Positions 47,325-58,714 of a DNA stretch of 64,000 bases are shown here, one piece after another. Where the stretch lies: contig CM066994.1 in NCBI GenBank assembly GCA_033977485.1, positions 86,770,371 through 86,834,370 on the forward strand. Reading direction: 5' to 3'. The position numbers were made by a program, and so were the translations under genes. Below the pieces are notes generated by a model. The model saw only the letters and a list, made by a program, of their open reading frames with translations, was not told the origin of the DNA and did not search any database. Source of the stretch: Hydrangea macrophylla (taxonomy: Eukaryota; Streptophyta; Magnoliopsida; Cornales; Hydrangeaceae). How positions within the stretch are numbered: the stretch's first letter is position 1; every line of letters starts with the position of its first letter.

Positions 47325-48608
47325 TCAAACATTATGATGCAGAGCAAGAAGAGTTTCAGAAAAAGAGGATTCAAGATTAATTTGATATAAGCCATTCACC
47401 AAAATCCCAGAACCAACATCACAATAACTTTTAACTAAACTGAAACCTTTATTATTAAATTTAAAAGTGAAGCCATTATTAGCAAGCTTTGACAAAGAAA
47501 CTAAATTACGAGAAACTGAAGGAACATAAAAAGTCTCATGTAAGTCTAAATAAAAACCAGAATCCAAAACTAAACGAAAAGTTCCTATGGCTTCAACTTG
47601 AGCTTTAGCTCTATTTCCCATGTAAAGAAAAGCTTCATTTGGTCCTGTGGTTCGGGTCGTAAGGTATCCCTGCATCGTATTTGAAACATGAGTATTAGTA
47701 CCTGAATCAATCCACCAAGTATTAGAAGGAACTTCAATCAAATTTGATTCGAAACATACAAAAGCCACAGGCTTACCCTTCTTTTCGAACCAAGCCTTTC
47801 GTTTCAGGCAATCCTTCTGAAAGTGTCCACTTTTTCCACAAAAATGGCACTTATCACTCTTCTTTCCCTTCTTTGGTGCAGCTTGATCAGATTCCATTGG
47901 CTTGGGTTGGCTACGCTTTATGCCCTTTCCTTTTTCAGCCCTTTTTTTTCCAACTCCTTGTACCATAAAATTAGCCACATGACTATTCTGCTGCTTAAGC
48001 CTCCCCTCTTCTTGAACCAACATACTTTGCAGTTCATTCACATTCCACTTATCCTTAATAGTGTTATAGTGAATCTGAAAAGGTCCAAATTGCGGGGTCA
48101 GAGAGTTTAAGACAAATTGGACGAGAAAGGAGTCATCCACTTTCATGCCCAAAGTACTCAATTTTGCAGCCAGATTAGTCATATCAATAATGTGGTCATT
48201 CATGGTACGAGTACCATCAAAACGCATAGTGGTGAGTTCAGCCATAAGTTTCCCAGCAAGGGATTTATCAGCAGTGCGAAAACGGTCCTTCACATTGTTC
48301 ATATATTCTTTGGCATTCGACGTTTCAGGTAAGGATGTTTTGATATTTGCAGCTATAGTCATTCGTAGCAGCATTAGGCTTAATCTGTTGGACCTAGTCC
48401 ATGCTTCATGAATGACCCTCTCATCCTCACTACTTTCATTAGTAAGTGCAGCGGGCTCGTCAACGAGAAGGGACATGTCAAGGGCTAGGACTCCCAGAGT
48501 AAACTGAACTTGCACATTCCAATCCGAAAAGTTAGTTCCATCAAACTTAGGGATAGATGAGGCTTGCGAATGAAGGGTAATGGGGAGAGAAACTGCAATA
48601 GAATACAT
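47325..48608 (-). pseudogene. Ty1/copia gag-protease, copy B
   Basis: 427 codons, ATG at 48608, nearly identical to copy A: gag, CCHC knuckle and protease DSG. It ends at a copy-specific stop (Gly codon to TGA) so that gag-protease is separated from pol. By eye only a few residues differ from copy A over this stretch. Confidence 0.92.
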
Positions 48609-48776
48609 ATGCTCACAACATTACAATAATACACAATCTGGAAAAAAAAAAAATTTTATTATTATTATTATTTTTTTATTTTATTGACTTTAATTCATTG
48701 TTATGTTTGGACCTGTGGGCAACCAAAACATGCATAATATGAATATAAACGTTATTATTTAATATTTATTATTACA

Positions 48777-49082
48777 GATTAGGGCACTGTGGTGAACACC
48801 TAATCTTTCATTACATAAATATCAAAATTAATTAAATAAACATAACCATGGGTTGAGACACTGTGGTGACATCAAACCATATCAAAATTAATAATTAATA
48901 AAATAAACATACTCATGGATTGAGACACTGTGGTGACATCAAACCATGTATAGCATGAACATTGGAATCAATGCTTGTAAATTGTTTGTGGCCCAATCTG
49001 TGTATAGCATGAACACTGTGATCAACATTTATAAATTATTTGTGGTCCAATCCATGTATAGCATGAACACTGGAGGCTTTAA
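48777..49082. repeat. Tandem repeats in the copia leader, copy B
   Basis: Same arrangement as 43060-43365: three 'cactgtggtga' units followed by three 'tgtatagcatgaac' units. Confidence 0.8.
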
Positions 49083-49342
49083 ATTGTCTAAACGCAGCCC
49101 ATAGGTGGCACTAACGCAGGCCCACACTACTTGACTAATCGGCTGGAGTTAGCCGAACAAGCCGTAGTACAAATATTATCTTCATAATGTACTTCTAGCA
49201 GTTGTTTGTTTTGACGTTTTGGGTGAACGGTTCGAATTTTAAAAATTATGAGAAAATCGATTTCATATTCATAAAATAAAACGTGCATGTAGGCTCTTTA
49301 AGAAGGTTTCGTCAATGGAAAAAACATAAGATTATAAACCAT

Positions 49343-49354
49343 GCTCTGATACCA
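49343..49354 (-). other. Primer binding site of copia copy B
   Basis: TGGTATCAGAGC on the minus strand two bases from LTR 3. Confidence 0.9.
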
Positions 49355-49356
49355 CA

Positions 49357-49870
49357 TGTAATATTTTTTATGATAAAATATAATCATACATGACAGATAA
49401 TAAAATTCTATGTCAATCAGGATCTTAAATCTTCATGGTTTCACATACCTTGATTAAGTTAATTGGCCAAGAACACATACCTTGATCCATTGCTAGTATT
49501 GTGTGCGGAAAGATACTTCTAGTGTAATCTGTAGATTGTGCTTGATTGAAAATTCGAGTTTCTCTCTCTTGCCTCTATAAACCTTAATCTGTTATATTGT
49601 GTGTGACAGTGAATGATGGAAATTCGTCTGTCAATTTTATAGGGAGAGAGAGGACCGAATTTCCTTATTAGAACTTTAATCTCTACCGTCCATCATAGTA
49701 GATATTGATTAGGAAACTAACCCATATTCCTTAACCAATTGTGACTCATCCAATTAGAGATCCCAATCAAATCTGGACTATTATATGGACCACATCAAGT
49801 AGGAAACTAATTAATAGAATATAATTAATTCCAAAAATGAAATTAAGTTTACTATTAATTAATTCCAACA
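49357..49870 (-). repeat. Copia LTR 3 (5' LTR of copy B), 514 bp
   Basis: Same ends as LTR 1 and LTR 2 and followed by the CCCAC duplication at 49871-49875. Confidence 0.93.
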
Positions 49871-49875
49871 CCCAC

Positions 49876-49935
49876 AGTACTACTAGGAGAGAGATAGAGT
49901 GTGGGTGAGAGTGTTAATGAAATTCGTTAGTGCCC
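49876..49935. mobile_element. Right arm of the split MITE
   Basis: Reverse complement begins 'gggcactaacgaatttcatt', matching the left arm at 16664. The outer flanks share a weak 9-bp similarity (6 of 9), suggesting a Mutator-like origin. Confidence 0.75.
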
Positions 49936-50769
49936 CTGATATTGTTGTTAGCTTTTTCTTCATTGTACTCGCCCCAATCACCTAATTTTATAACTCGAGG
50001 GCATGTTTGGTGTTGTATAACAAATACATCTCGTCACTACAACTTGTAAACGAAGTTGGACTAAATAGACAATTTCTTTGAAAATTCATTTATGATGGGA
50101 GTGAGTACAATGAAGAAATTGCAAATATAAATGCTCAATAAAGAAATTCAAAACTTGTATTGACTTTGGTCCGTTGGTATGACATTTCCAAATTCTCGAT
50201 AATTATAATTGTATTATCATCTTCATTGTTAACTTATTTACAAGATACAGTCGCATGTAGTTTTTTTTTTTTTTTCAAAATGCAAATAATACAAAGAACT
50301 CTCACTCTATCATGTTTCCATCATCATTTGTATGCTTCTTTCATCTTTTTTCTCTCTATAATTACTCTATGTCATATATTTGCCCAATTAGAATTCAACA
50401 CCTCTTAAATATGTGACCGACACATTTTTTTCTTACTTCACTGTTTAGTCCAACCCAAATTATTGTCCATTAGTTCAAGCTTTACATATTACAATAAACA
50501 TTAACCCTTTTATCGAAAAAAGTGATGATCTGCAAGTATGGCCAAAATTACAAAGGGGAGAAAGGGGAAATGGATCAAAACGATTTATACACAATAAGGC
50601 TAGGATTATAAGCACAACAATGCCAAGGGCACAAATATTTTACAAAAATACTTATGACACACTCTATCTTTCTCCTGATAAATATAGAGTGTGTTTTATA
50701 AGTGTTTGTGCCCCAAATATTTCCCTTATAAGCATTAGACCTCTCTCAATTCTCACAGTGGCAAGAAAT
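49936..50769. other. No recognisable feature
   Basis: AT-rich, with poly(T) at about 50261-50275. No gene or RNA is supported; the 82-codon ORF at 50160 is low complexity. Confidence 0.5.
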
Positions 50770-50778
50770 TTGTAATCT

Positions 50779-50957
50779 ATATTTTTTTTTGGTAATCGGA
50801 GGTGTCCGGGCCATCTTGCGCGCACCTCGACTAATCCCCCAAGGCTTTGGAGTCGCCGGGTGAATTCTCTAGTAGCTATGATCCCCATGACTCGAACACT
50901 AAACCTCTTGGGTAGTACACCCACAAAACTTTCCACTAGGCACAAGGGATGTAGTTC
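50779..50957 (-). mobile_element. tRNA-derived SINE, about 179 bp
   Basis: On the minus strand there is an A-box-like TGCCTAGTGG near the 5' end, a B-box-like GTGTTCGAGTC about 50 bases later, a body ending 'gcccggacacctccgat' and a short A-rich tail. Identical 9-bp repeats TTGTAATCT flank it at 50770-50778 and 50958-50966. This is the full set of SINE hallmarks: RNA polymerase III promoter, A-rich 3' end and target duplication. The 93-codon ORF over it is not real. Confidence 0.85.
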
Positions 50958-51111
50958 TTGTAATCTTTCTAACTGACAAAATCATACCCAGAGTAATTAT
51001 AAATAGACCTAAAAAAAATTTATGAATCCCTGCCATGCACTTTTGTTTAGGAAACTCATGTCTTTAAAGTTCACTTGGAATCTCAAAATTGTCAAGGTCG
51101 GAGTTGATCTT

Positions 51112-51336
51112 TGTTGGAATGCTATTAAGATGTTAGTCTAGGTTCATCTACTATTGTACCTCACCTCTCTTGTGATCTACATTCGTTTGTACTACTACTT
51201 CTACTACATCATTTGTACTTTTCCTTCCTTCTTTACTTTTCCCTATTAGCCTATATGAAGGGCTCCCCATTGTAATGACAAACACATCAATACAATATAC
51301 AATACATTATATTCTCTCTCTATCTCTCTTCTAACA
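51112..51336 (+). repeat. Short LTR (225 bp) of a copia-type or TRIM element
   Basis: Begins TGTTGGAATGC and ends CTTCTAACA, followed at once by the primer site TGGTATCAGAGC at 51337-51348. Internal (CT)n near the 3' end. Only 447 bases of the following interior are present before element C starts, with no coding match and no second LTR in the window. The 3' part either lies beyond element C or is lost. Confidence 0.75.
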
Positions 51337-51795
51337 TGGTATCAGAGCTATAAGCTCCTGGTGGTCTCTTGTTCCTCTCGGTGACCTCTCTAGAGTAAAG
51401 TATGCTCTGTGGTTGCCACTATTAGTGGACCCTCCACATCAGAAATACTTCTAGTGGTAACCTGTTGGTAACAACTGCCCACTGGACCACCACCCGGTCG
51501 CTTCTAAATCTCCCTTTTCTCTCTCTCCCAAGATATGAGTGTTTTGAGATATGTATGAAAAAATTTCATCCACTACTATTTATAGTCACGACTCTCGGGA
51601 ATTATGTTTACCTTCCCACGAGTTCTCAAATCTTCTACTTAACTCGTGAAACGTCACACACGTCCATTTTATTACTTCACGAGTGAAAACTATAATTTGT
51701 AAAAGTTTTCAACTAAGTCTTGTTTGGGTCCGTAATTTATGTTCCGAAACTAATTTTGTGGAATCTCTAGATAACCTACCTTTTATGCAACATAT
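51337..51795. other. Leader of the short-LTR element, then unassigned DNA
   Basis: Starts with the tRNA-Met primer site; the rest has no recognisable coding sequence. The last five bases, CATAT (51791-51795), would be the left target duplication of element C, whose right copy lies outside the window. Confidence 0.5.
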
Positions 51796-54462
51796 TGTGG
51801 ACCACTGCGAATGAGGAGCGGGTCCTGACGCTCTCCCTCGATAGTGTCCCGGGACGGATCCCAAGGAGCACACTTCAGGGAAAACTAGGACTTCCTCACG
51901 CGATCCTAGAGACAAAGAGTCGCCACCTAATTTTTATCGGGAATTAGGAAACCCAAGTTTGACTCGCCCAAAATTGAATAAGGTTACTCGCCCTTCATTA
52001 CCAGAAACAAGGTTCGGGGGTCTTGGTACGAGAGGGGAAGGAGCCCAAGCAGGACTAAAGCACCCCCTCCTCGCCCTACCGAATGGTAGGCCTTGATTCA
52101 AATATCCTTGTTATTAATTCATAATAGATGTTGTTTCCTCAAACATACTAGATAGGTATATACATGGCAAAAAGAAACATCTAATGAAAATCATTTCAAG
52201 AGACTAAATCAAGTAGAAAGTGGATGCTCATGTAATACAAGGGAGAAGTATACTCACAGTGGCTAGTCCCGCCCGGGACCGATGCAAATAAAGTAAACAT
52301 GTCATGATATGCAAAGGGAACGAGAAGACTTACATTGGTTGACTCAAGCGGAGTCGCGAAAGCAAAAAGAATGTAAACGTGCAATGCAATCATGCAACAA
52401 TCCTAGATAAGATGTCTCTAACAAATAATCATATAAACGGAGACTTATCCTAAAGGAAATGTGTCGTTGAAATCAAAGTTGTAAACCTAGAAAAATTCTA
52501 AGAGAAAGGATAGAGATAGTACACGATACATGGGCACTAAGCCACATGTAGACGAGGCAAACCACAAATCGAAGTCCGGGTCCGAGGCACTTAATTCTCT
52601 GCACTAATACACCAAAGAATACCCAAGCATTGCAAAAATACAAGCAAACAAATGATATGCATGATAAACAAAGAAAACATGTCATCAATCAAATTTCCAG
52701 ATTCAGCAACCTCTAATGAATCCTATCAAAAGTGGTCGTAAACATGAGCTGGATAAAAACCCTTTTACAGAAAGTTAGATACATGTCTTAGGGAACTTCT
52801 CCAAAAAGTGGGACCTCAATATCAATTTTATTGTTTGAGAAATAAATGTTTTGGGAACAGTGGATCAGGACTGTCCACTGTTCTTGTAAAAATCATAATT
52901 AAATCTACAAAAATCATATGAAGCTCTATTTGGTGTCAAAAGAAAGCTATTTCATTGTAGTATATGATAAAAATAAACCCATGGACATTCTATAATCACA
53001 AGGTTTCTGAAAAAGTGTTTTAAACAGACTCTGTTATTCTGGAAATTTGGTATCATTTGACAAATGAATGCAAAACATAATAGAAGTATAATAGAAGTTC
53101 ATGAATCATGTTAACCAAGTTGATTTAAGCTTTTGATCTCTCATCCATTTATCCTAGGTGATTTCTAAACCAAGTTTTATTCATCAATTGTTGTTGAGTG
53201 ATCAAGGTATGACCATTTTGTATACATAATCATATTTGTAATTAAACTTAGAAAATTCCAGAATAGTTGTATCAACTTTAAACGCTTAGAAAACGATCCT
53301 AACTCGATCGTATGCTCACGATTTTACATCGGCATATAGATATATGAGTTAGGAATCATCCCCAAAAAGCGGAACGTCGATAACTATTATAGATTTTCTG
53401 AAATTCAAGCACAAAGAGACGATGTTCAAATCTGTCAACCGATTTCTCAACAATTTCTAAAAATAGTATATGAATCCTAAAAGCTCTCAAAACGGACCGA
53501 ATGAAAGCTAATTCATCAAAGTTTACCCAGAAAATTTGAAATCCATCAAACTATGGGTTTTGATGGACCAAATCTAATGGACAAAACCAATCTGCTTTGC
53601 TGAATTTTTATCTAGTTCATTTTAAAGTGTGAGGAAAACATTTTAGTGATAGTTGAAGCTTATTAGAGAGATCAAACTCATAGATCAACTTAATTATCAT
53701 GATTCCCAATCAATTTAGCCCTCAAGTTCTATGAAGAACTTTTAGATCAAGGATCAAAGGGACTTATAAATATCATGTTGGAGATGAAATTCAATAGGAA
53801 TTCTAGGTAATAGGAATAATCAAGAGATAGGTATGAACATAGAAATCATCCTTCTCATAGATCATATTTCCAAACCATCATGGAATTCAAAATAGATATA
53901 TGTATATATATATAATCATGTATGCATGAATCTAAACTAAAATTGAAGAATGAAACCAAAATTGAAAATCAAAGTGAAAAACAATCTCTAATTGTAAATT
54001 ATCAATAAAAATCAAAGAGATTTGGATCTAACTATGTGAGTGTGTGAAGAACATGAGAGGAAGAAGATGAGTGTTCTAATAAGTAGAAATAGAACTAAGT
54101 TAGATCCAAATCTTATAGATCTATATATACAAAGTAGGAATTAGAGATGAACTATAGTGTTTACCTCTTGGAGGATTCTCAATTACAAGACCAAAATTGA
54201 TTTGAAGATCTTCTTCTTCAAGTGTTATTCAAGTGTTCTTCAAGCACTCATCCATGGAAGTTGAGGGAGGCAATTGATGTTCAAATTGTGGTCTAATTAG
54301 CCTAAGTTAATCTAAATTCAATTCATAATTTTCTCTCTCTAGAATTCCCCTAAATTGAAAGTATATTCAAAGTATACTTATCTCTCTTGTATGTGCTTCT
54401 ATGTGTGTTTGTATCTCTAAGTATATTCAAGTGTATCTCTTCCAAGTGTCTAGTGTGTTAAG

Positions 54463-54522
<60 letters not shown>

Positions 54523-55338
54523 TCTCATATGAGATGTATGAGATCTTATATAGAGTTTTGAAGACTTAGCTCTTAAGTTTCAGGGTTAAAACAGGATTTT
54601 TAGAGCTTAAAAGAGGGTTAAAATGGCCATTTCGGAGCTTAAACGCAATTTCCAGGCAATTTCCTCGCAGTGGGAAGCTTCTAGAAGGGTCTGGAACTCA
54701 AAAAGCTCCGTGGAGGACACAAATGGAAGTGGCGGTTATGGTGGGACCCGCCACCCCCATACCCAAAACCGCCACTTACTATTTGGGTCCCTCTGGTCAC
54801 CCACAAGCTCTGTTTCAAATTTCATGCGCACTGCTTTTCCAGATTTTTGTAAAAATGCTTTTTGGTGTCCGAAATCGTCCGTTTACGTACCGTTGGAAAG
54901 CTGTCAGGTTGAATTTCAGTATAAAAATATTTCCAGAGGTTTTATAATGAGAATTGAAGTCCAATTGAAGTCCGGAAGTCCTCCGGAACTTTCGTCGTCT
55001 TTTTGAAATCAAATGACGTCTTTTCCAAAATTGCTTTCAAATGTGCGTCGATTTCGAACTTTTCTTTAAAATTGAATCTCTGGATACCTAGAATACTGCG
55101 TTTAGAACACTTAATGTTCATATAACCCTGAGAGAATATGAATTCTGAGAGATGATTTTGACAAAACCGGGATTTATCCATGGAAAAGGGCTTTTCTGAG
55201 CTTGAAGTCACTTTCCGAAGTCCGATCTTCTGATTGTGTGGAATCCAGTACCTTCCACGGGGTACTTTTCATCATCGAATCCTCCAAGACGTTGTCCACC
55301 CTAAATCCTATCAGTGTGGTCAAAATTGGGTGTCTACA
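51796..55338 (-). repeat. 3' LTR of element C, 3543 bp
   Basis: Over the 1260 bases that overlap with the right LTR (62741-64000) I see a single difference, A at 52992 against G at 63937. It contains a (TG)n tract at about 54464-54521. Short ORFs here are duplicated in the other LTR simply because the LTRs are identical. Confidence 0.9.
54464..54521. repeat. (TG)n microsatellite, about 28 units
   Basis: Uninterrupted TG dinucleotide run within the LTR of element C. Confidence 0.97.
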
Positions 55339-55352
55339 GTTTGCCCCTCTTT
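55339..55352 (-). other. Polypurine tract of element C
   Basis: On the minus strand 'aagaggggcaaac' directly precedes the LTR start TGTAGACACCC. This fixes the element's orientation together with the primer site at the other end. Confidence 0.75.
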
Positions 55353-55929
55353 GGCAGAGCTTGTTGTGAACAACGTGAACTGCAAGTGAGTGCCAAAGCC
55401 TTGAAGGCACCCAAATAACCATACTGAGAGGTTTTAGGAAAAACAAAAAAAAATTCGCAAAATCAAGAAATTCAAAATCAGAGAAAATCAAGAAATTACG
55501 AATGCAAGAATGCAATGCAATGCTGGGTAGAGGCGGCTAAGTTGAAGCTGATGCTGGTCGTGCTCCGCTGGAGCTGCCTACGTATCCTTTCCAGGAATCA
55601 GACCAGGGCGTAGTTCAAGCGCGCGGGAAAACGGAAAACAAACAACAACAATGCGGATGAAATGCTCCTATCCTAGGATGCTGGTGCAGTATGAAAACGT
55701 GAATGTGCAAGTGCTGGAGGAATCATCCTCAAGAGTTCCCTGGATGCAAAATCTAATGCAAGGGATGCAACGACTCTCTCTCACAGTCGAATATGCTAAA
55801 GGTATCTTGGATGATTCTCGAGGTTTTTGTCAAAGTTATTCTTCTGATCTTAAGGCTCGTAGGCGTCATCTGTATCCTGGACGACTCTTGAAATAGCGAA
55901 GTATCTTGGATGAATTCTGAGTCATGTCA

Positions 55930-56445
55930 AACAACTGGACGATTGCTGGTGTAGAGTCCTTCTGCTGGGGACGATTGCTGATGTAGAGTCCTTTTGCTGG
56001 GGACGATTGCTGGTGTAGAGTCCTTCTGCTGGGGACGATTGCTGAAATAGGTCCTTCTTCTGTGGACGATTGCTGATGTAGAGTCCTTCTGCTGGGGACG
56101 ATTGCTGATGTAGAGTCCTTTTGCTGGGGACGATTGCTGGTGTAGAGTCCTTCTGCTGGGGACGATTGCTGAAACAGGTCCTTCTTCTGTGGACGATTGC
56201 TGATGTAGAGTCCTTTTGCTGGGGACGATTGCTGATGTAGAGTCCTTCTGCTGGGGACGATTGCTGATGTAGAGTCCTTTTGCTGAGGACGATTGTTGAT
56301 GTAGAGTCCTTCTGCTGGGGACGTTTGTTGATGTAGAGTCCTTCTGCTGGGGACGATTTGCTGATGTGGAGTCCTTCTGCTGGGGACGATTGCTGGTGTA
56401 GAGTCCTTTTGCTGGGGACGATTGTTGATGTAGAGTCCTTCTGCT
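55930..56445. repeat. 32-bp minisatellite, about 15 units
   Basis: Unit of the form 'ggacgattgctgatgtagag' plus 'tccttctgctgg', period 32 bp, with minor variants including shorter 'gaaataggtccttcttctgt' units. As 32 is not a multiple of three, each reading frame cycles through all three and gives a 32-residue peptide period. On the minus strand (the element's sense strand) at least two frames stay open for over 200 codons. Confidence 0.92.
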
Positions 56446-56845
56446 GGGGACAAATCTTCTGAAACAGGTCTCTCTGCCGGAGACAAATCTTCTGCTCTTC
56501 TGAAACAGGTCCTTCTTCTAGACAAATCTTCTGTAACAGGTCTGGAAACAAGTCTTCTGAAACAAGTCTCTCTGCCGGAGACAAATCTTCTGTTCTTCTG
56601 AAACAGGCCCTTCTTCTGGGGACAAATCTTCTGTGGCAGGTCTAGAAACAAATCTTCTGAAACAGGTCTCTCTGCCGGAGACAAATCCTCTGTTCTTCTG
56701 AAACAGGCCCTTCTTCTGAGGACAAATCTTCTGTGGCAGGTCTAGAAACAAATCTTCTGAAACAGGTCTCTCTGCCGGAGACAAATCCTCTGTTCTTCTG
56801 AAACAGGCCCTTCTTCTGAGGACAAATCTTCTGTTCTGATGCACG
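56446..56845. repeat. Higher-order repeat with 100-bp period
   Basis: Units composed of three related 'acaaatcttctg' sub-blocks. The last copies start at 56648 and 56748 and are almost identical over 100 bp; earlier ones are more diverged or partially deleted. Adjacent to the 32-bp array and sharing its 'cttctg' core. Confidence 0.88.
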
Positions 56846-57350
56846 GATTCTGAGAGATACACAAATTCTGAGAGATGACCCTTCTTCTGAGAGCAACCCA
56901 CGGATACACGATTCTGATTTTGAGAGAAACCCTACATTCTGGAGGCAACCCTGATATGCGATGCTGAGAAATACATGATTCTGAGAGAAACCCTACATTC
57001 TGGAGGCAACCCTGGATACACGATTCTGATTCTGAGAGAAACCCTACATTCTGGAGGCAACCCACGATTCTGAGAGAAACCCTACATTCTGAGAGCAACC
57101 CACGGATACACGATTCTTGGCATAAACCTTGTATTCTGGAGGCGACCCACGATTCTGATTCTGAGAGAAACCCTACATTCTGGAGGCAACCCACGATTCT
57201 GAGAGAAACCCTACATTCTGGAGGCAACCCTGGATACATGATGCTTGGCATAAACCTTGTATTCTGGAGGCGATTTTGATGCTCAAATTCTGAGAGATAC
57301 CCTTTATCTGGAGGCAACCCGTGGATACATGATGCTTGCGAGAAACTTAA
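56846..57350. repeat. Third minisatellite, 'gattctgagagaaacccta' units
   Basis: About ten irregular units of 35-65 bp combining 'gattctgagagaaaccctac' with 'attctggaggcaaccc'. Degenerate 'attctg' traces continue to about 57600. The 191-codon minus-strand ORF is a translation of these repeats. Confidence 0.85.
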
Positions 57351-58710
57351 TTCTGAAAGTTCTCTACTGGGGAGATCCTATGATTCTGAGAGATGCACGA
57401 ATTCTGTATACCTTGACAATATCTGGAAATTCTCTGCTTGAGGAGATATCTGAGGTTTCTGGGACGCGAGCACATATTCTGGAGGCCCTGCTGATTCTTT
57501 CTGAGACTCATATTGGTGCTTCGACCAACGCAATCATTCTTGCAACACGTCAGGCTTACTCTAACCCTTTCTGAACATCTCGCATTCTGACCCATCTTCT
57601 GAAAGTCCTTTCTGGATGTAATTCTCAAGCGACAGTAGTCCATTTTCTAAGACAACTCATAATCAATCCCAAAACGACGGGAGTTTGCCGTTTCTCGGCC
57701 ACTTTCAGGCTGCGGTGCCTTTGATTCTTCTCATCTGGGGGACTTTTCTTCAACTCTGAACGGCTTTTACCAAAATTCAAATTCCCATGGGTCCTTTAGA
57801 CCAATTCCAACAAGTTTCGAGCACTCTTTATGCATCAAGATTGGACCAATCTGTGGTCAAAATAAATTGTGGGGTCAATTTGCAGAGAGTAGAGCTGGTT
57901 TAACAAAGGCACAAATAATATGCGGAAAATGCTGCTGAAGTGCATGTCAAATGCAGAGCATGATTAGTGTTTGATCTAAATCCAACTTTCTTGACGAGGC
58001 AGGCCTTCTTGGCAATTCATACATCTAGATCCCAATCTTAAAGCAAAACTCAAATCCTAACTCTTAGGCTGTTCAAGTCTCCTGATATCTCAATTCTGAT
58101 CCGTGACTGATAGGTACTCAAAAGACCTGATGACTTTGACGTGCTTCATAAATCAATTTTAGCAGATATTCATGTAATGCATACAGATCTTGTCTCAATA
58201 ACAGCTCAACTCAACATCCAAGGCCGGTCTTCTGATCGACACTTCATCTCGACTAGGTTTAATTGATGCAATAACAATGTTTGGAACTTCTACTTGTATC
58301 CACCTTCGGATGCTTTGAAAATTTTACAATTATAGATCACTTCGGACCCACACACTCGAGATCACAAACTAGACGACGACAAACTTGACCACGACAAACA
58401 TTGACACAGGAAGATGACACACTTGACACTGAAATAGAAGTTTGGAGGAGACAACTCAACTTTGCCATTTACATAATGCGCATTTGTCATGTTTGACGTA
58501 TCTCTTTGCTTTCATGTGCTCTTCTCATTTTATTGTGATAATACTCAGTTGATAAAATAATGCTTTGAAAATATTCCATATGGATCTCAATCAATCCTTT
58601 GCTTTTACCAAAAAAGGTGCTTCGAATTTGTGCCTTTAGCTTATAGAATAAGAGACAATTTGTTTCAAAGATATACTTGACGGCTTGGGATTCGCTTATA
58701 ATGTAGAAAG
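57351..58710. other. Element C interior without recognisable genes
   Basis: No conserved ORF on either strand; diverged 'ttctg' repeats fade out by about 57600. Confidence 0.55.
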
Positions 58711-58714
58711 GGTA

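Noticed and set aside
16747..49870. Two independent copia insertions side by side
   Set aside because: There is one CCCAC duplication around the whole, a single shared middle LTR, and a shared frameshift.
50664..50945. 93-codon minus-strand ORF
   Set aside because: Overlaps the SINE, whose promoter boxes and duplication explain the sequence better.
54623..55006. 127-codon plus-strand ORF in LTR C
   Set aside because: Inside the LTR, opposite to the element's sense strand, and no recognisable family.
55930..56445. CRISPR-like array
   Set aside because: Units abut without unique spacers, and the context is a plant retroelement; it is a minisatellite.
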